A program made the translations under genes and the position numbers. This document shows positions 32,168 through 42,992 of a DNA stretch of 64,000 nucleotides, piece by piece (position 1 is the stretch's first letter; every line of letters begins with the position of its first letter). Origin of the DNA: Pseudomonas fontis (GTDB lineage Bacteria; Pseudomonadota; Gammaproteobacteria; Pseudomonadales; Pseudomonadaceae); assembly GCF_028656955.1 (NCBI RefSeq), contig NZ_JAMDGY010000024.1, positions 124,001-188,000 of the forward strand, in the 5' to 3' direction. Under the pieces are notes generated by a model. The model saw only the letters and a program-made list of their open reading frames with translations, was not told where the DNA came from and searched no databases.

Positions 32168-33367
32168 TCAGTTGCCGGGGTGCAAGGTGGCGGCGCGGTG
32201 TGCGCGGTGTTGGGTCATCAGCAGCCCGCCGATGCTGGCCATGATCAGGAAGGCGACCCCCAGGCTGCTCGGCAGCTGCTCGCTGAACCAGGCCGTGAGG
32301 CTGCTGGCGGCGGCGCCGATGGCGAACACCAGGGTGTTGAGCAGCGATGCGGCGCTGCCCGCGCGGCTGGGGTGCAACTCCAGCGCTGAGCTGGTGGCGG
32401 CAGGGCGGGCCAGGCTGGTGCCGGTGGTGCAGATGATCATCGGCACCAGCACGGCTGCCGCCGACAGCTCGCCGAACCAGGGCCACAGCAGCAGCGCCAG
32501 CCCGGCGCTGGCGATCAGGCCGAGCCCGCAGGCTGCCTGGGTCGAGGCGGCCAGGCGCTGGTTGGCGGCGCTGGCGATCAGCCCGCCGAACAGATAGGCC
32601 AGGCCATACAGCAGGAAAACCAGGGAGAACGCGTAGGCCGACAGCCCGAGGCGTTCCATCAGCAGCAGGGGTGACACCACGATGAAGGAAAAATGGCAGG
32701 CGAAGGCAATCGCGGCCACCGTTGAGTGGCGCAAGAAGGCCGGGTCGCGGGCGAGTACGCCATAGGCGCTGAATGCCGATTGGCTGCGCTGGGCTTTGCG
32801 GCTGTCGTCCTGCAGCAGGCGCAGGCTCATGACCAGCGCCAGCCCGGCCAGCAGGGCAAAGGCCAGGAAGCTGGCCGGCCAGTCGAAGGCTTGTTGCAGC
32901 CAGGTGCCCAGCAGGGGCGACAGCGAGATGAACAGCCCGCTGGCGCTGGTTTGCAGGATGCGTACGGCATTGCGCTGCTTGCCTTCGAACAGGTCCTGCA
33001 CCAGCGCCTGGGTGAGCACGAAGCAGCCGCAGCCCAGGGCTTGCAGCAGGCGAAAGAACATGAAGCTCTCGAAGCCGGTGGACAGCACGCAGCCCAGCGC
33101 GCCGCCGATCGAGGCCAGCAGGCCCAACAGCAGCAGGCGCTTGCGGCCGAGCTGGTCGGACAGCGGGCCGATCACCAGTTGCGCGGCTGCGACGCCGAGG
33201 GCGAACAGGCTGATGGAGTAGGCGATCTGCTGGGTGTTGACCTTGAGGTGGGCGCTGAGGGCGGGGAAGGACGGCAGGATGACGTCCAGCGGGAACACGC
33301 CGAGCAGGCTCATGAGCAGCAGCAGGCAGAGGATGAGGTTCTGGTAAGGGGTGCGTACAGGCGCCAC
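32168..33367 (-). CDS. MFS drug-efflux transporter, Bcr/CflA-like
   Basis: Major facilitator of 399 residues with twelve membrane segments. The first half carries DVILPSFPALSAHL, the A-motif variant GPLSDQLGRKRLLLLG, and FRLLQALGCGCFVLTQALVQDLF, which are typical of the Bcr/CflA proton antiporters that expel drugs. The start is GTG 33367, with AAGGA 7 bases upstream. An overlapping frame on the same strand starting near 33374 is only a high-GC shadow. The gene precedes the APC permease on the same strand but over 130 bp away, so separate transcription is likely. Confidence 0.87.
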   Translation of the reverse strand: MAPVRTPYQNLILCLLLLMSLLGVFPLDVILPSFPALSAHLKVNTQQIAYSISLFALGVAAAQLVIGPLSDQLGRKRLLLLGLLASIGGALGCVLSTGFESFMFFRLLQALGCGCFVLTQALVQDLFEGKQRNAVRILQTSASGLFISLSPLLGTWLQQAFDWPASFLAFALLAGLALVMSLRLLQDDSRKAQRSQSAFSAYGVLARDPAFLRHSTVAAIAFACHFSFIVVSPLLLMERLGLSAYAFSLVFLLYGLAYLFGGLIASAANQRLAASTQAACGLGLIASAGLALLLWPWFGELSAAAVLVPMIICTTGTSLARPAATSSALELHPSRAGSAASLLNTLVFAIGAAASSLTAWFSEQLPSSLGVAFLIMASIGGLLMTQHRAHRAATLHPGN

Positions 33368-33491
33368 GCATCAATCCTTTGAAGGGCGAAAGTTGCTCAG
33401 CTTAGCCTGTTGAACGCATGGCTGCCGCGTTGCGGCAGATCGCGGGACGAGCCCGCTCCCACAAGAACGGCGCATAACCTGTGGGAGATAG

Positions 33492-33560
33492 ATGTTGTAG
33501 CCGCTGCCGACAGGCTGCGCTGGAGCCCATGAGGGCTCCCAAAGGCGGCGCCTACAACAT
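33492..33560. repeat. Palindromic repeat (family B) plus a family A half
   Basis: ATGTTGTAG and CTACAACAT (33492-33500, 33552-33560) bound a family B element with GGAGCCC/GGGCTCC inside. Just upstream (33446-33487) stand a shortened GAGCCCGCTCCCACAAG and CCTGTGGGAG, remnants of the family A type. All lie between rlmI and the MFS gene. Confidence 0.75.
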
Positions 33561-33571
33561 CGCATCAACAC

Positions 33572-34768
33572 TCAGCTGTTGGGCAGCAAACGGCAGGTGA
33601 TGCTCTTGATGTAGCGCGTTTCCGGGATCGCCGGGTGCACCGGATGGTCCGGGCCCTGGCCGCCACGCTCGAGCAGCTGGATGTTGCGGTCCAGGTGACG
33701 GGCGCTGGTCAGCAGGATGTTCTGCAGGTCATCTTCCGGCAGGTGCATCGAGCACGATGCGCTCACCAGGATGCCGTCCTTGGTCAGCAGGCGCATGGCC
33801 TGCTCGTTCAGGCGACGGTAGGCACCTTCACCGTTCTTCAGGTCTTTCTTGCGCTTGATGAACGCCGGTGGGTCGGCAACGATCACGTCGAAACGCTCTT
33901 CCGAAGCCTTCAACTCGCGCAGCGCCTCGAACACGTCGCCTTCAATGCAGGTGACCTTCTCGGCAAAGCCGTTCAGCGCGGCATTGCGCTCAACGCCATC
34001 AAGGGCAAAGCTCGAGGTATCCACGCAGAACACTTCGCTGGCGCCAAAGGCACCGGCCTGCACGCCCCAGCCACCGATGTAGCTGAACAGGTCAAGGACG
34101 CGCTTGCCCTTGACGTAAGGCGCCAGGCGCGCACGGTTCATGCGGTGGTCGTAGAACCAGCCGGTCTTCTGCCCAGCCATCACCGGCGCTTCGAACTTCA
34201 CGCCGTTCTCTTCCAGTGCGACCCACTCCGGCACCAGGCCGAACACGGTCTCGACATAACGCTCCAGGCCTTCGGCATCACGCGCGGCAGAGTCGTTCTT
34301 GAACAGGATGCCGGTCGGCTTGAGCACCTGCACCAGGGCGGCAATCACGTCTTCCTTGTGCTGCTCCATGGTCGCCGAGGCCAACTGGACCACCAGGATG
34401 TCGCCGAAACGGTCGACCACCAGGCCCGGCAGCAGGTCGGAGTCGCCATACACCAGGCGGTAGAACGGCTTGTCGAACAGGCGCTCGCGCAGCGACAGGG
34501 CCACGTTCAGGCGGTGCACCAGCAGCGACTTGTCCAACGGCAGCTTGATGTCGCGCGACAGCAGGCGCGCGCAGATCAGGTTGTTCGGGCTCATCGCGAC
34601 GATGCCCAGGGCCTTGCCACCGGCCGCTTCGAGCATGGCCTGGTCGCCGGCCTTGAAGCCATGCAACGGGGTCGCGGCGACGTCGATTTCGTTGCTGTAG
34701 ACCCACAGGTGACCCGCGCGCAGGCGGCGGTCGGCATTGGCTTTGAGACGAAGGCTGGGCAGGGACAT
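33572..34768 (-). CDS. rlmI: 23S rRNA (cytosine-1962-C5)-methyltransferase RlmI
   Basis: SAM-dependent rRNA methyltransferase of 398 residues. The N-terminal PUA domain (about 1-70, LKANADRRLRAGHLWVYSNEI) binds RNA. The methyltransferase domain has the SAM loop VLDLFSYIGGWGVQAGAFGA, the catalytic-type DPPAF motif (VIVADPPAFIKRKKD) and SASCSMH with the conserved cysteine. ATG 34768 (MSLPSLRLKA) fits the family; the frame extending to 35107 crosses the divergent HDOD gene and is rejected. Confidence 0.93.
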   Translation of the reverse strand: MSLPSLRLKANADRRLRAGHLWVYSNEIDVAATPLHGFKAGDQAMLEAAGGKALGIVAMSPNNLICARLLSRDIKLPLDKSLLVHRLNVALSLRERLFDKPFYRLVYGDSDLLPGLVVDRFGDILVVQLASATMEQHKEDVIAALVQVLKPTGILFKNDSAARDAEGLERYVETVFGLVPEWVALEENGVKFEAPVMAGQKTGWFYDHRMNRARLAPYVKGKRVLDLFSYIGGWGVQAGAFGASEVFCVDTSSFALDGVERNAALNGFAEKVTCIEGDVFEALRELKASEERFDVIVADPPAFIKRKKDLKNGEGAYRRLNEQAMRLLTKDGILVSASCSMHLPEDDLQNILLTSARHLDRNIQLLERGGQGPDHPVHPAIPETRYIKSITCRLLPNS

Positions 34769-34922
34769 GACGTCGCTCCGGAAAAAAGAGCGGGAGTATA
34801 CCGCGAAGGCCCGGGTGCTGATTCGTTCCTGCGACAAATAGCAGGGTCTATGCTTGCCTTTCCCTTGCCCCCGCCCGGGTGCGATCAGGTTAGAATCGCC
34901 CCTCAGCCTCGAGTGTGTACAT

Positions 34923-35789
34923 ATGTCCCAGGAACTCTCCGCCGAACAGATCCAGCAAGCCTTGCAAGGCATCAGCGTCCCGCCCCAGCCGCAGATCATG
35001 GTTGACCTGCAGATGGAGCAATACATGCCCGACCCCGACCTTGAGGTGATCGCCAAGCTGATCGCCCAGGACCCGGGCCTGTCCGGTGCGCTGCTCAAGC
35101 TGGTCAATTCGCCGTACTACGGCCTGACCAACAAGATTGCCTCGATCCAGCGGGCGGTCAACCTGCTGGGCAGCCGCTCGATCATCAACCTGATCAACGC
35201 CCAGTCGATCAAGGGCGAGATGAGCGACGACACCATCGTCACCCTCAACCGTTTCTGGGACACCGCCCAGGACGTCGCCGTGACCTGCCTGACCCTGGCC
35301 AAGCGCATCGGCTCCCAGGCCGTCGACGAAGCCTATGCCCTGGGCCTGTTCCACGACTGCGGCGTGCCGTTGATGCTCAAGCGCTTCCCCGAATACATGC
35401 GCGTGCTCGAAGACGCCTACGCCAGCGCCGGCAGCAACAAGCGCGTGGTCGACACCGAGAACCACGTGTTCAACACCAACCACGCCGTGGTCGGCTACTA
35501 CACCGCCAAGTCCTGGCGCCTGCCGGAGCACGTCAGCGCCGCGATTGCCAACCACCACAATGCCCTGGCGGTGTTCAGCGATGAGTCGGCGCGCAACAGC
35601 CAGCTGAAAAACCTGCTGGCGATCCTGAAGATGGCCGAGCACATCTGCGCCTCCTACCGGGTGCTGGGCAACCAGAGCGTGGACCACGAGTGGAACACCG
35701 TCGGCCACCTGGTGCTGGACTATGTCGGCCTGAGCGAGTACGACTTCGAGAACCTCAAGCAGACCATTCGCGAAATGGGTACCCACTGA
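34923..35789 (+). CDS. HDOD-domain signalling protein
   Basis: Protein of 288 residues with one HDOD domain (about residues 20-220), a degenerate HD fold found in bacterial signalling proteins. It has VPPQPQIMVDLQMEQYMPDPDLE, LVNSPYYGLTNKIASIQRAVNLLGSRSI and the second-half AIANHHN. The catalytic HD pair is not present as such (LGLFHDCGV keeps an HD, but the other metal ligands are not evident), so hydrolase activity is uncertain. It starts 154 bp from the divergent rlmI, and mutM begins 3 bp after its stop, so the two form an operon. Confidence 0.85.
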   Translation: MSQELSAEQIQQALQGISVPPQPQIMVDLQMEQYMPDPDLEVIAKLIAQDPGLSGALLKLVNSPYYGLTNKIASIQRAVNLLGSRSIINLINAQSIKGEMSDDTIVTLNRFWDTAQDVAVTCLTLAKRIGSQAVDEAYALGLFHDCGVPLMLKRFPEYMRVLEDAYASAGSNKRVVDTENHVFNTNHAVVGYYTAKSWRLPEHVSAAIANHHNALAVFSDESARNSQLKNLLAILKMAEHICASYRVLGNQSVDHEWNTVGHLVLDYVGLSEYDFENLKQTIREMGTH

Positions 35790-35792
35790 TCC

Positions 35793-36605
35793 ATGCCTGA
35801 ACTACCAGAAGTCGAAACCACCCGGCGCGGCATCGCCCCCTACCTGGAAGGCCAGCGGGTCAGCCGGGTGGTGGTGCGCGACCGGCGCCTGCGCTGGCCG
35901 ATCCCCGAAGACCTCGACGTGCGCCTGTCCGGGCAGCGCTTCGTCAGCGTGGAACGACGCGCCAAGTACCTGCTGCTCAACGCCGAGGTCGGCACGCTGA
36001 TCAGCCACCTGGGGATGTCCGGCAACCTGCGCCTGGTCGAGATCGGCCTGCCGGTGGCCAAGCATGAGCATGTGGATATCGAACTGGAGTCCGGGCTGGC
36101 GCTGCGCTACACCGACCCGCGACGCTTCGGCGCCATGCTCTGGAGCCTCGACCCGCTCAACCACGAACTGTTGCTGCGCCTGGGCCCGGAGCCGTTGACC
36201 GAGTTGTTCGACGGTGAGCGCCTGTTCCAGCTGTCGCGCGGGCGGGCCATGGCGGTCAAGCCGTTCATCATGGACAACGCGGTGGTGGTTGGCGTGGGCA
36301 ACATCTATGCGACCGAGGCGCTGTTCGCCGCCGGGATCGACCCGCGCCGCGAAGCCGGGAGCATTTCCCGGGCGCGCTACCTGCGCCTGGCCATCGAGAT
36401 CAAGCGCATCCTGGCAATGGCCATCGAGCGTGGCGGCACCACCTTGCGTGATTTCATCGGCGGCGACGGCCAGCCGGGCTACTTCCAGCAGGAGCTGTTC
36501 GTCTACGGGCGGCGCGAAGAGCCGTGCAAGGTTTGCGGCAGCATCCTGCGCGAGGTCAAGCTGGGCCAGCGCGCCAGCGTGTTCTGCCCGCGCTGCCAGA
36601 CGTAA
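35793..36605 (+). CDS. mutM: Formamidopyrimidine-DNA glycosylase MutM (Fpg)
   Basis: Base-excision repair enzyme that removes 8-oxoguanine and formamidopyrimidines and nicks the abasic site. The 270-residue protein shows the N-terminal [13 protein letters not shown] with catalytic Pro2 and Glu3 (Pro2 after Met removal), the conserved RRAKYLLL lysine and the helix-two-turn-helix segment [15 protein letters not shown]-terminal zinc finger follows (CKVCG...FCPRCQ). It lies 3 bp after the HDOD gene and its stop is 6 bp from that of the convergent ggt. Confidence 0.97.
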   Translation: MPELPEVETTRRGIAPYLEGQRVSRVVVRDRRLRWPIPEDLDVRLSGQRFVSVERRAKYLLLNAEVGTLISHLGMSGNLRLVEIGLPVAKHEHVDIELESGLALRYTDPRRFGAMLWSLDPLNHELLLRLGPEPLTELFDGERLFQLSRGRAMAVKPFIMDNAVVVGVGNIYATEALFAAGIDPRREAGSISRARYLRLAIEIKRILAMAIERGGTTLRDFIGGDGQPGYFQQELFVYGRREEPCKVCGSILREVKLGQRASVFCPRCQT

Positions 36606-36611
36606 CCCCGC

Positions 36612-38299
36612 CTAACGCGTTTCAAGCACCTCGGAAACGCCCAGCCCGCGAGGGTCGCTGGCGGCTTCCAGGGTGCGCGCGGCCTTGTTCCAGAACAGCA
36701 CCTGCTGATTGCCGTAGCTGCGCCCCAGGTCCTTGAGGGTGTAGCCGCGCGCCTGCAGGTCGCGTTTTTGCGCGTCGGTGAAGGTGCCCGGCTCATGCTC
36801 CACCACATCCGGCAGGTACTGATGGTGGTAGCGCGGCACGGCCGGCCAGGTGGCGACCGGTTGGCCGTTGAGGTATTCCATCATCGACAGCAGCACCATG
36901 CTCGGAATGCGGCTGCCGCCCGGCGTGCCGAAGGCGGTGAACTGCTGCGGGCTCTCGATGAAGCTTGGGGTCATGCTCGACAGCGGCCGCTTGCCGGCGG
37001 CCACCGCGTTGGCCTGGCTGCCGGCCAGGCCGTAGCTGTTGCTGCCGTGCGGGTCGGCGGCAAAATCGTCCATCTCGTTGTTCAGCACCACGCCGGTGCC
37101 GGGGGTGGTGAAGGCGGCGCCGAACGGCAGGTTGACCGACAAGGTTGCGGCCACCGCATTGCCGTCGGCATCGATCAGCGCAAAGTGCGTGGTGTGGTCG
37201 CCTTCGCGCCAGGCCGGGGAGGGTGGCAGGCTGCTGCTCGGGGTGGCCTGGTGCACGTCGATGCTGTTGGCCAGGCCAACCAGGTAGTTGCGATCAAGCA
37301 ACTGCGGGATCGGGTTGCTGACGTGGTCCGGGTCGCCCAGCAGGCCGCGGTCACGGTAGGCGCGGCGCAGCACTTCGAGCACGTAATGGCTGCGCTGGAC
37401 CGGCTCGGCGCTCTGCCAAGGCAGGCGTTGCAGCATGGCCAGGCTCTGCGCCAGGGCTACGCCGCCGGCAGATGGCGGCGGTGCGCTGATCAGCTCGCGT
37501 TGGTCGGCCAGGGCATAGCGCAGTGGTTGGCGGTGGGCGGTGTGGTAGTCGGCGAGGTCGTCGAGGGTCCACAGGCCGCCAGCGGCTTGTACGCCATCGA
37601 CCAGCGCCTGGGCGGTCGGGCCCTTGTAGAAGCCGTCGCGGCCTGAATCGGCCAGGCGTTGCAGGGTCACGGCCAGCTCGGGCTGGCGGATCTGCGCGCC
37701 AAGCGCCGGGACTTCACCGTCTTTCAGGAACAGCCGGGCGCTTTCCGCATCGTCGCGCAGCGCGCTTAGGCGCATCTGCGCGCGGTCGCGGTAGACCCGA
37801 TCAACGGCAAAGCCCTGGTTGGCCAGGCGAATCGCCGGGGCCAGCGAGCTTCTCAGCGGCAGTTTGCCGTAGTGCGCGGCCAGATCGGCCAGCGCCGCCG
37901 GCAGGCCGGGGATCGCCGCTGCCAACGGGCCATTGATCGATATGCCCGGCTGGACCTTGCCATCCTTCAGGTACATGTCCCAGGTGGCTTTGCCCGGCGC
38001 ACGCTCGCGGGCGTCGATGAACTGGTAGGCCACCGGGTCGCCGGGCTGGCGCAGCAGGAAGAACCCGCCACCGCCCAGGCCCGAGCCATAGGGCTCGACC
38101 ACCGCCAGCGCGGCGCTGACGGCAATCGCCGCATCAAAGGCATTGCCGCCCTGCTGGAGAATCTCGCGGGCAGCCGCAGTGGCTTCAGGGTGCGGGGTCG
38201 CAATCGCTGCGCGCCCGGGGCCTTCGGCCAGGGCGCTCGCCGCGCTCAGGGCAAGCGCAGCGCCCAGCAACAGGGTCCGCAGCGACGGGCGTGCAGCCA

Positions 38300-38300
<1 letters not shown>
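36612..38300 (-). CDS. ggt: Gamma-glutamyltransferase Ggt (periplasmic)
   Basis: Cleaves and transfers the gamma-glutamyl group of glutathione and related compounds. It is made as a 562-residue precursor with signal peptide (to about residue 25). Self-cleavage is expected before Thr370 in GDHTTHFALID, freeing the catalytic N-terminal Thr of the small subunit. Other family marks are GSGLGGGGFFLL near residue 75 and the glycine-rich FGTPGGSRIP segment. The start codon shares one base with the stop of the upstream ferredoxin gene (TGATG), so translation is likely coupled. Confidence 0.94.
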
Positions 38301-38614
<314 letters not shown>

Positions 38615-38659
38615 TTAGCGCCCGCAGTGCACGCGGGCGCAGTCTTCAATCGGACAGGG

Positions 38660-39226
<567 letters not shown>

Positions 39227-39251
39227 CTATAGACAGCGCGGGCAAGAGTTG

Positions 39252-40850
39252 TCATGCGTCACCTTTGAGGCGCTGGGCCAGGGCGTCGGCCAGCTGGGCA
39301 CTGAGCCCGTACACCGACAATTGCGGGTTGGCGCCGATGCTGGTGGGGAACAGCGAGCCGTCGTGAATCGACAGGTTGGCCAGCTGATGATGCCGGCCCA
39401 GGCTGTCGCAAACGCTCTGGCGCGGGTCTTCGCCCATGGCGCAGCCGCCCATGACGTGGGCGCTGCCCAGGCGCGTGCGGAACAGCTCCAGGCGCAGGCC
39501 GTCGATCAGTTGGCGGGCCTCGGCGAGGGACGAGACGTAGCGCCCGTCGCCGTGCAGCGGCAGCACCGCCTCGGCCCCGGCGGCAAACTGGATCTCGGCC
39601 ATGCTCTGGAAGGCCCGGCGCACGCCATCCCAGGTATAGGGGCTGACGGGGTAGTCGAGCACCGGCGAGCCATCGCCGCGCAATTCGACGTTGCCGCCGA
39701 CGCTCTCCGGGTGGAAGCCGTCGCGCAGCAGGGCGAGCATCACGTGGGTATTGGGCAGGTGCTCCATGCGCAAGGCGCTGTCCGGGCCGAAGCCGCCCAG
39801 CAAGGTGCTGGCCAGGGCCGGTTGCAGGGGCGGTACTTCGAGCTTGTAGCCGATCGGCCCGGTGACCCCGTCGCGCCATTGGAAATGGTCGGAATAGATC
39901 GACTGCGGGGCGCCATAGAACGGGTTGACCGTGTCCTTGAAGCGCGCGGCGCTGAAGTTCACCAGGTGCAGGAAGGTGCGTTTGCCCAGGCGCTGGTGTG
40001 GGTCGGGGGCGTCCGAGCGCAGCAGCAGGCCCGGGCTGTTGATGCCGCCGCCGGCCAGGATGTAGTACCGCGCCTTGACCCGGATACGCCGGCCGGTGTG
40101 GTTCACGCAGCGCTCATCCATCGCCGCGCAGAGCAATTCGCTGATCTGTTCGCCCTGGTGTTCAAAGCGTTCGGCGCGGGCCAGGTAGAGCAGTTCACCG
40201 CCGTGTTCCAGGGTGGCCGGGATGCTGGTGACCAGCATCGATTGTTTGGCGTTGACCGGGCAGCCCATGCCGCAATAGCCGAGGTTCCAGCAGCCGCGCA
40301 CATTGCGTGGGATGACGTGCCAGCTGTAGTCGAGCGCCGCGCAGCCGCGGCGCAATACCTCGTTGTTGGCGTTGGGCGGCACCTGCCAGGGGGCGATACC
40401 CAGGCGTTGCTCCAGGCGCTCGAACCAGGGCGCCATGTCGGCGGCGCTGTGGCCTTTGACCCCGTGTTCGCTGGCCCAGTGGGCCAGGGTCGGCTCCGGG
40501 GTGCGAAAGCTCGAGGTCCAGTTGATCAGCGTGGTGCCGCCGACGGCGCGGCCCTGGAGGATGGTGATGGCGCCTTCCTTGCTCATGCGGCCGATGCCTT
40601 CCTGGTAGAGGCTGGCGTAGGCCTGGTCTTCGAGCAGGTGGAAGTCGCTGCTGGTTTTCAGCGGGCCTTCTTCGATCAGCAAGACCTTGAAGCCGGCCTG
40701 GCTCAACAGTTCGGCGCTGGTGGCGCCGCCAGCACCGCTGCCGATGATGGCGATGTCGGTGTGCAGGCTGAGGTCGTCGCTCAGGCGTGAGCCGTCGATG
40801 GTTTTCCAGCCTCGGGCAAGGCCTTCACGGAACGGATCGGGTACGGGCAT
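39252..40850 (-). CDS. GMC-family FAD oxidoreductase (membrane-linked alcohol dehydrogenase type)
   Basis: Flavoprotein of 532 residues. The FAD-binding fold is at residues about 32-60 (IAIIGSGAGGATSAELLSQAG ending in a Glu). A conserved GRAVGGTTLINW segment, the MLVTSIPATL segment and a C-terminal GMC region with HVMGGCAMGEDPR follow; the family's catalytic His region lies there. It is the type of large subunit that works with a small Tat-exported partner, and the next gene upstream is just such a protein. An aldehyde dehydrogenase precedes both, so oxidation of an alcohol, perhaps aromatic, to an acid is a fair guess; the substrate is not known. Confidence 0.85.
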   Translation of the reverse strand: MPVPDPFREGLARGWKTIDGSRLSDDLSLHTDIAIIGSGAGGATSAELLSQAGFKVLLIEEGPLKTSSDFHLLEDQAYASLYQEGIGRMSKEGAITILQGRAVGGTTLINWTSSFRTPEPTLAHWASEHGVKGHSAADMAPWFERLEQRLGIAPWQVPPNANNEVLRRGCAALDYSWHVIPRNVRGCWNLGYCGMGCPVNAKQSMLVTSIPATLEHGGELLYLARAERFEHQGEQISELLCAAMDERCVNHTGRRIRVKARYYILAGGGINSPGLLLRSDAPDPHQRLGKRTFLHLVNFSAARFKDTVNPFYGAPQSIYSDHFQWRDGVTGPIGYKLEVPPLQPALASTLLGGFGPDSALRMEHLPNTHVMLALLRDGFHPESVGGNVELRGDGSPVLDYPVSPYTWDGVRRAFQSMAEIQFAAGAEAVLPLHGDGRYVSSLAEARQLIDGLRLELFRTRLGSAHVMGGCAMGEDPRQSVCDSLGRHHQLANLSIHDGSLFPTSIGANPQLSVYGLSAQLADALAQRLKGDA

Positions 40851-40875
40851 GGGTTGCCTCTTTTTGTGGGGTGGA

Positions 40876-41379
40876 TCAGATTTTTGGCGGGCCGGGGTAG
40901 CCACAGCTGGCCCAGGATGCCGGGCTGCTGTACCAGGCCATCAGCACCAGTTGCAGCAGCGAGCAGTGGCCTTGGCGCAGCAGGTTCAGCGAGCTGTTTT
41001 CCCAGCGTTTCAGGAAGCGCTCGACCTGGGCCGGTTCGGCCTGGTCCCAGGCGCCCCAGATACCCGTCAGCGGGCCACGGGTGATGGGCAGGCTGAGCAC
41101 GTCGAAGAGCTGTCGAGTGAGCTTGAGCATGGCTGGGGAGAGGGCGGCCAGGCTGGTGTCGAGTTGGGCCAGGAGGGTGTCGACGTTGCTGGTGACGATC
41201 ACCGGGATGATTGCGCGCAGCATCGGCAGGTCGGCGTCACGCAGGATCAGGTAGCGGTTGGCCGGGATGTCGGAGCCACAGCCGGCGATATTCAGCAACA
41301 GGGTGGCGCCAAGGCTGAACTTGAGCAGGCTGCGGCGGTTGAGGGTGGGGGTTGCCGGCTCGATTGTGGTCATTGTCAT
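40876..41379 (-). CDS. Small Tat-exported lipoprotein, partner of the GMC oxidoreductase
   Basis: Protein of 167 residues with a twin-arginine signal (NRRSLLKFSLG) running into a lipobox-like NIAGC, so the mature N-terminus would be a lipid-linked Cys near residue 36. The remainder is helical with no recognised motif and resembles the small subunit 3 of gluconate/sugar dehydrogenases, which help export their flavoprotein. Alternative starts at 41379 and 41373 differ by two residues. It ends 26 bp before the start of the GMC gene, and the GMC chain lacks its own signal, so a hitch-hiker export is plausible. This is inference from architecture. Confidence 0.75.
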   Translation of the reverse strand: MTMTTIEPATPTLNRRSLLKFSLGATLLLNIAGCGSDIPANRYLILRDADLPMLRAIIPVIVTSNVDTLLAQLDTSLAALSPAMLKLTRQLFDVLSLPITRGPLTGIWGAWDQAEPAQVERFLKRWENSSLNLLRQGHCSLLQLVLMAWYSSPASWASCGYPGPPKI

Positions 41380-41416
41380 GGGGCCCGTGATGTCGTCGTG
41401 ATGGTAGGCGCCTATC

Positions 41417-41498
41417 CCCTGTGGGAGCCGGCCTTGCCGGCGATGAGGCCCCTGGCAAGGCCCTGCCTTGCATCGCCGGCAAGGCCGGCTCCCACAAG
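41417..41498. repeat. Palindromic repeat pair (family A)
   Basis: CCCTGTGGGAGCCGGCCTTG with CCGGCGAT at the left and the inverted copy ending GGCTCCCACAAG at the right, placed between calB and the Tat lipoprotein gene, which are on the same strand. It may split their expression. Confidence 0.85.
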
Positions 41499-41516
41499 AA
41501 TGCGTGCAACACTCGC

Positions 41517-42950
41517 TTAGCGAATGAACAGCCGATACACCCACTTCTGCAACGCCTTGCCATACGGCGGGTAAATCAGCCGCGCCGCATTCAGCCGCTG
41601 CTTCACCAGCACCGCCTTGGCCTTGCTGAACGTCAGGAAGCCATCGTGGCCGTGGTAATGCCCCATGCCCGAAGGCCCGACCCCGCCAAACGGCAGGTCA
41701 TCCTGCGCCACATGCAGCAAGGTATCGTTCAGGCACACCCCACCCGAATGGGTCTGCTCCAGCACCCGGCGCTGCTCGCCCCGCTCATAGCCGAAGTAGT
41801 ACAGCGCCAGCGGGCGCGGCCGCCGGTTGATATAGGCAAAGGCCTGGTCAAGGCTGTCATACGGCACCACCGGCAGCAGCGGGCCGAAAATCTCGTCCTG
41901 CATCACGCGCATCTCATCGCTGACTTGCAACAGTACCTGCGGCGCCATCCGTCGGCCCTGGCGCGGCTCATCCGGGTAAAGGTCGATGATCTGTGCGCCC
42001 TTGTCCCGCGCATCAGTCAGGTAACCCTCCAATCGGGCCAACTGCCGAGGGTTGATGATCGCGCTGTAATCCGGGTTATCCAGCACCTGTGGATAAAACC
42101 GTCGCACGGCCTGCCGGTAGGCCTCGACGAAGCCGTCCAGGCGCTCGCGCGGCACCAACACGTAATCCGGCGCCACGCAGGTCTGCCCGGCATTGAGGGT
42201 CTTGCCGAAGGCGATGCGCTCGGCCGCATGCTCCAGCGGCACGCTATGCGAGACGATGGCCGGCGACTTGCCGCCCAGCTCAAGGGTCACCGGCGTCAGG
42301 TTCTGCGCCGCTGCCTGCATCACATGGCGACCAATGCTGGTCGCCCCGGTGAACAGCAAATGATCGAACGGCAGGTGGGAAAACGCCTCGCCGACATCCG
42401 CCTCACCCAGCACCACACAGACCAGGTCCGTGGGGAAGACTTTTTCCAGCAGGGTCTTGAGCAGTTGCCCGGTCGCCGGGGTGCTCTCGCTCAACTTGAG
42501 CATCACCCGGTTGCCGGCCGCCAATGCTCCGGTCAGCGGGCCAATGGCCAGAAACAACGGGTAGTTCCACGGCACGATCACCCCGACCACGCCCAGCGGC
42601 TGGTACACCACCTTGGCGCTGGCCGGCTGGAAGGCCAGGCCGACCTTGCGCCGGCTCGGTTTCATCCACTGTTTCAGGTGCCGTTCGGCATCGCGGATGC
42701 CCTGCACGCTGGGCATCAGCTCAGCCAACAGGGTCTCGTCGGCGCTGCGCCCGGAAAAGTCCTGGTCGATCGCCTCGATCAACTGTGCCTGGTGCGCGAG
42801 GAGCATTTCCCGCAGGCTCTTGAGCCATTGCCTGCGCTGCGCCGCCGGTGGCATGGGCAAACCGGCGAAGGCGCTGCGCTGCTGCTCGAACAGTGAATTG
42901 AGCCAGTCGAGCGTGGCGCGGGTCGGGGGCAGCGGTGTGTCGACAGTCAT
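41517..42950 (-). CDS. calB: Coniferyl aldehyde dehydrogenase (CalB-like)
   Basis: NAD(P)-dependent aldehyde dehydrogenase of 477 residues, of the short group without an N-terminal extension. The cofactor segment VVGVIVPWNYPLFLAIGPL, the Glu in VTLELGGKSPAI and the catalytic Cys in NAGQTCVAPDYVLV are all seen. Similar Pseudomonas enzymes turn coniferyl aldehyde to ferulate. The C-terminal end is hydrophobic and basic. The start at 42950 has GGAG 7 bases upstream; a GTG at 42962 is less well placed. A TetR gene is divergent. Confidence 0.82.
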   Translation of the reverse strand: MTVDTPLPPTRATLDWLNSLFEQQRSAFAGLPMPPAAQRRQWLKSLREMLLAHQAQLIEAIDQDFSGRSADETLLAELMPSVQGIRDAERHLKQWMKPSRRKVGLAFQPASAKVVYQPLGVVGVIVPWNYPLFLAIGPLTGALAAGNRVMLKLSESTPATGQLLKTLLEKVFPTDLVCVVLGEADVGEAFSHLPFDHLLFTGATSIGRHVMQAAAQNLTPVTLELGGKSPAIVSHSVPLEHAAERIAFGKTLNAGQTCVAPDYVLVPRERLDGFVEAYRQAVRRFYPQVLDNPDYSAIINPRQLARLEGYLTDARDKGAQIIDLYPDEPRQGRRMAPQVLLQVSDEMRVMQDEIFGPLLPVVPYDSLDQAFAYINRRPRPLALYYFGYERGEQRRVLEQTHSGGVCLNDTLLHVAQDDLPFGGVGPSGMGHYHGHDGFLTFSKAKAVLVKQRLNAARLIYPPYGKALQKWVYRLFIR

Positions 42951-42976
42951 GTGGGACTCCACGGCGAGCGAATTTA

Positions 42977-42992
42977 TAGAGCATATACTCTA
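42977..42992. promoter_or_regulatory. Palindromic operator before calB (probable TetR-family site)
   Basis: TAGAGCATATACTCTA is a 16-base dyad with one mismatched pair, 27 bp upstream of the calB start and within the 147-bp gap to the divergent TetR gene. A TATAAA on the minus strand overlaps it, so binding would block the calB promoter. The regulator is inferred from proximity. Confidence 0.6.
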
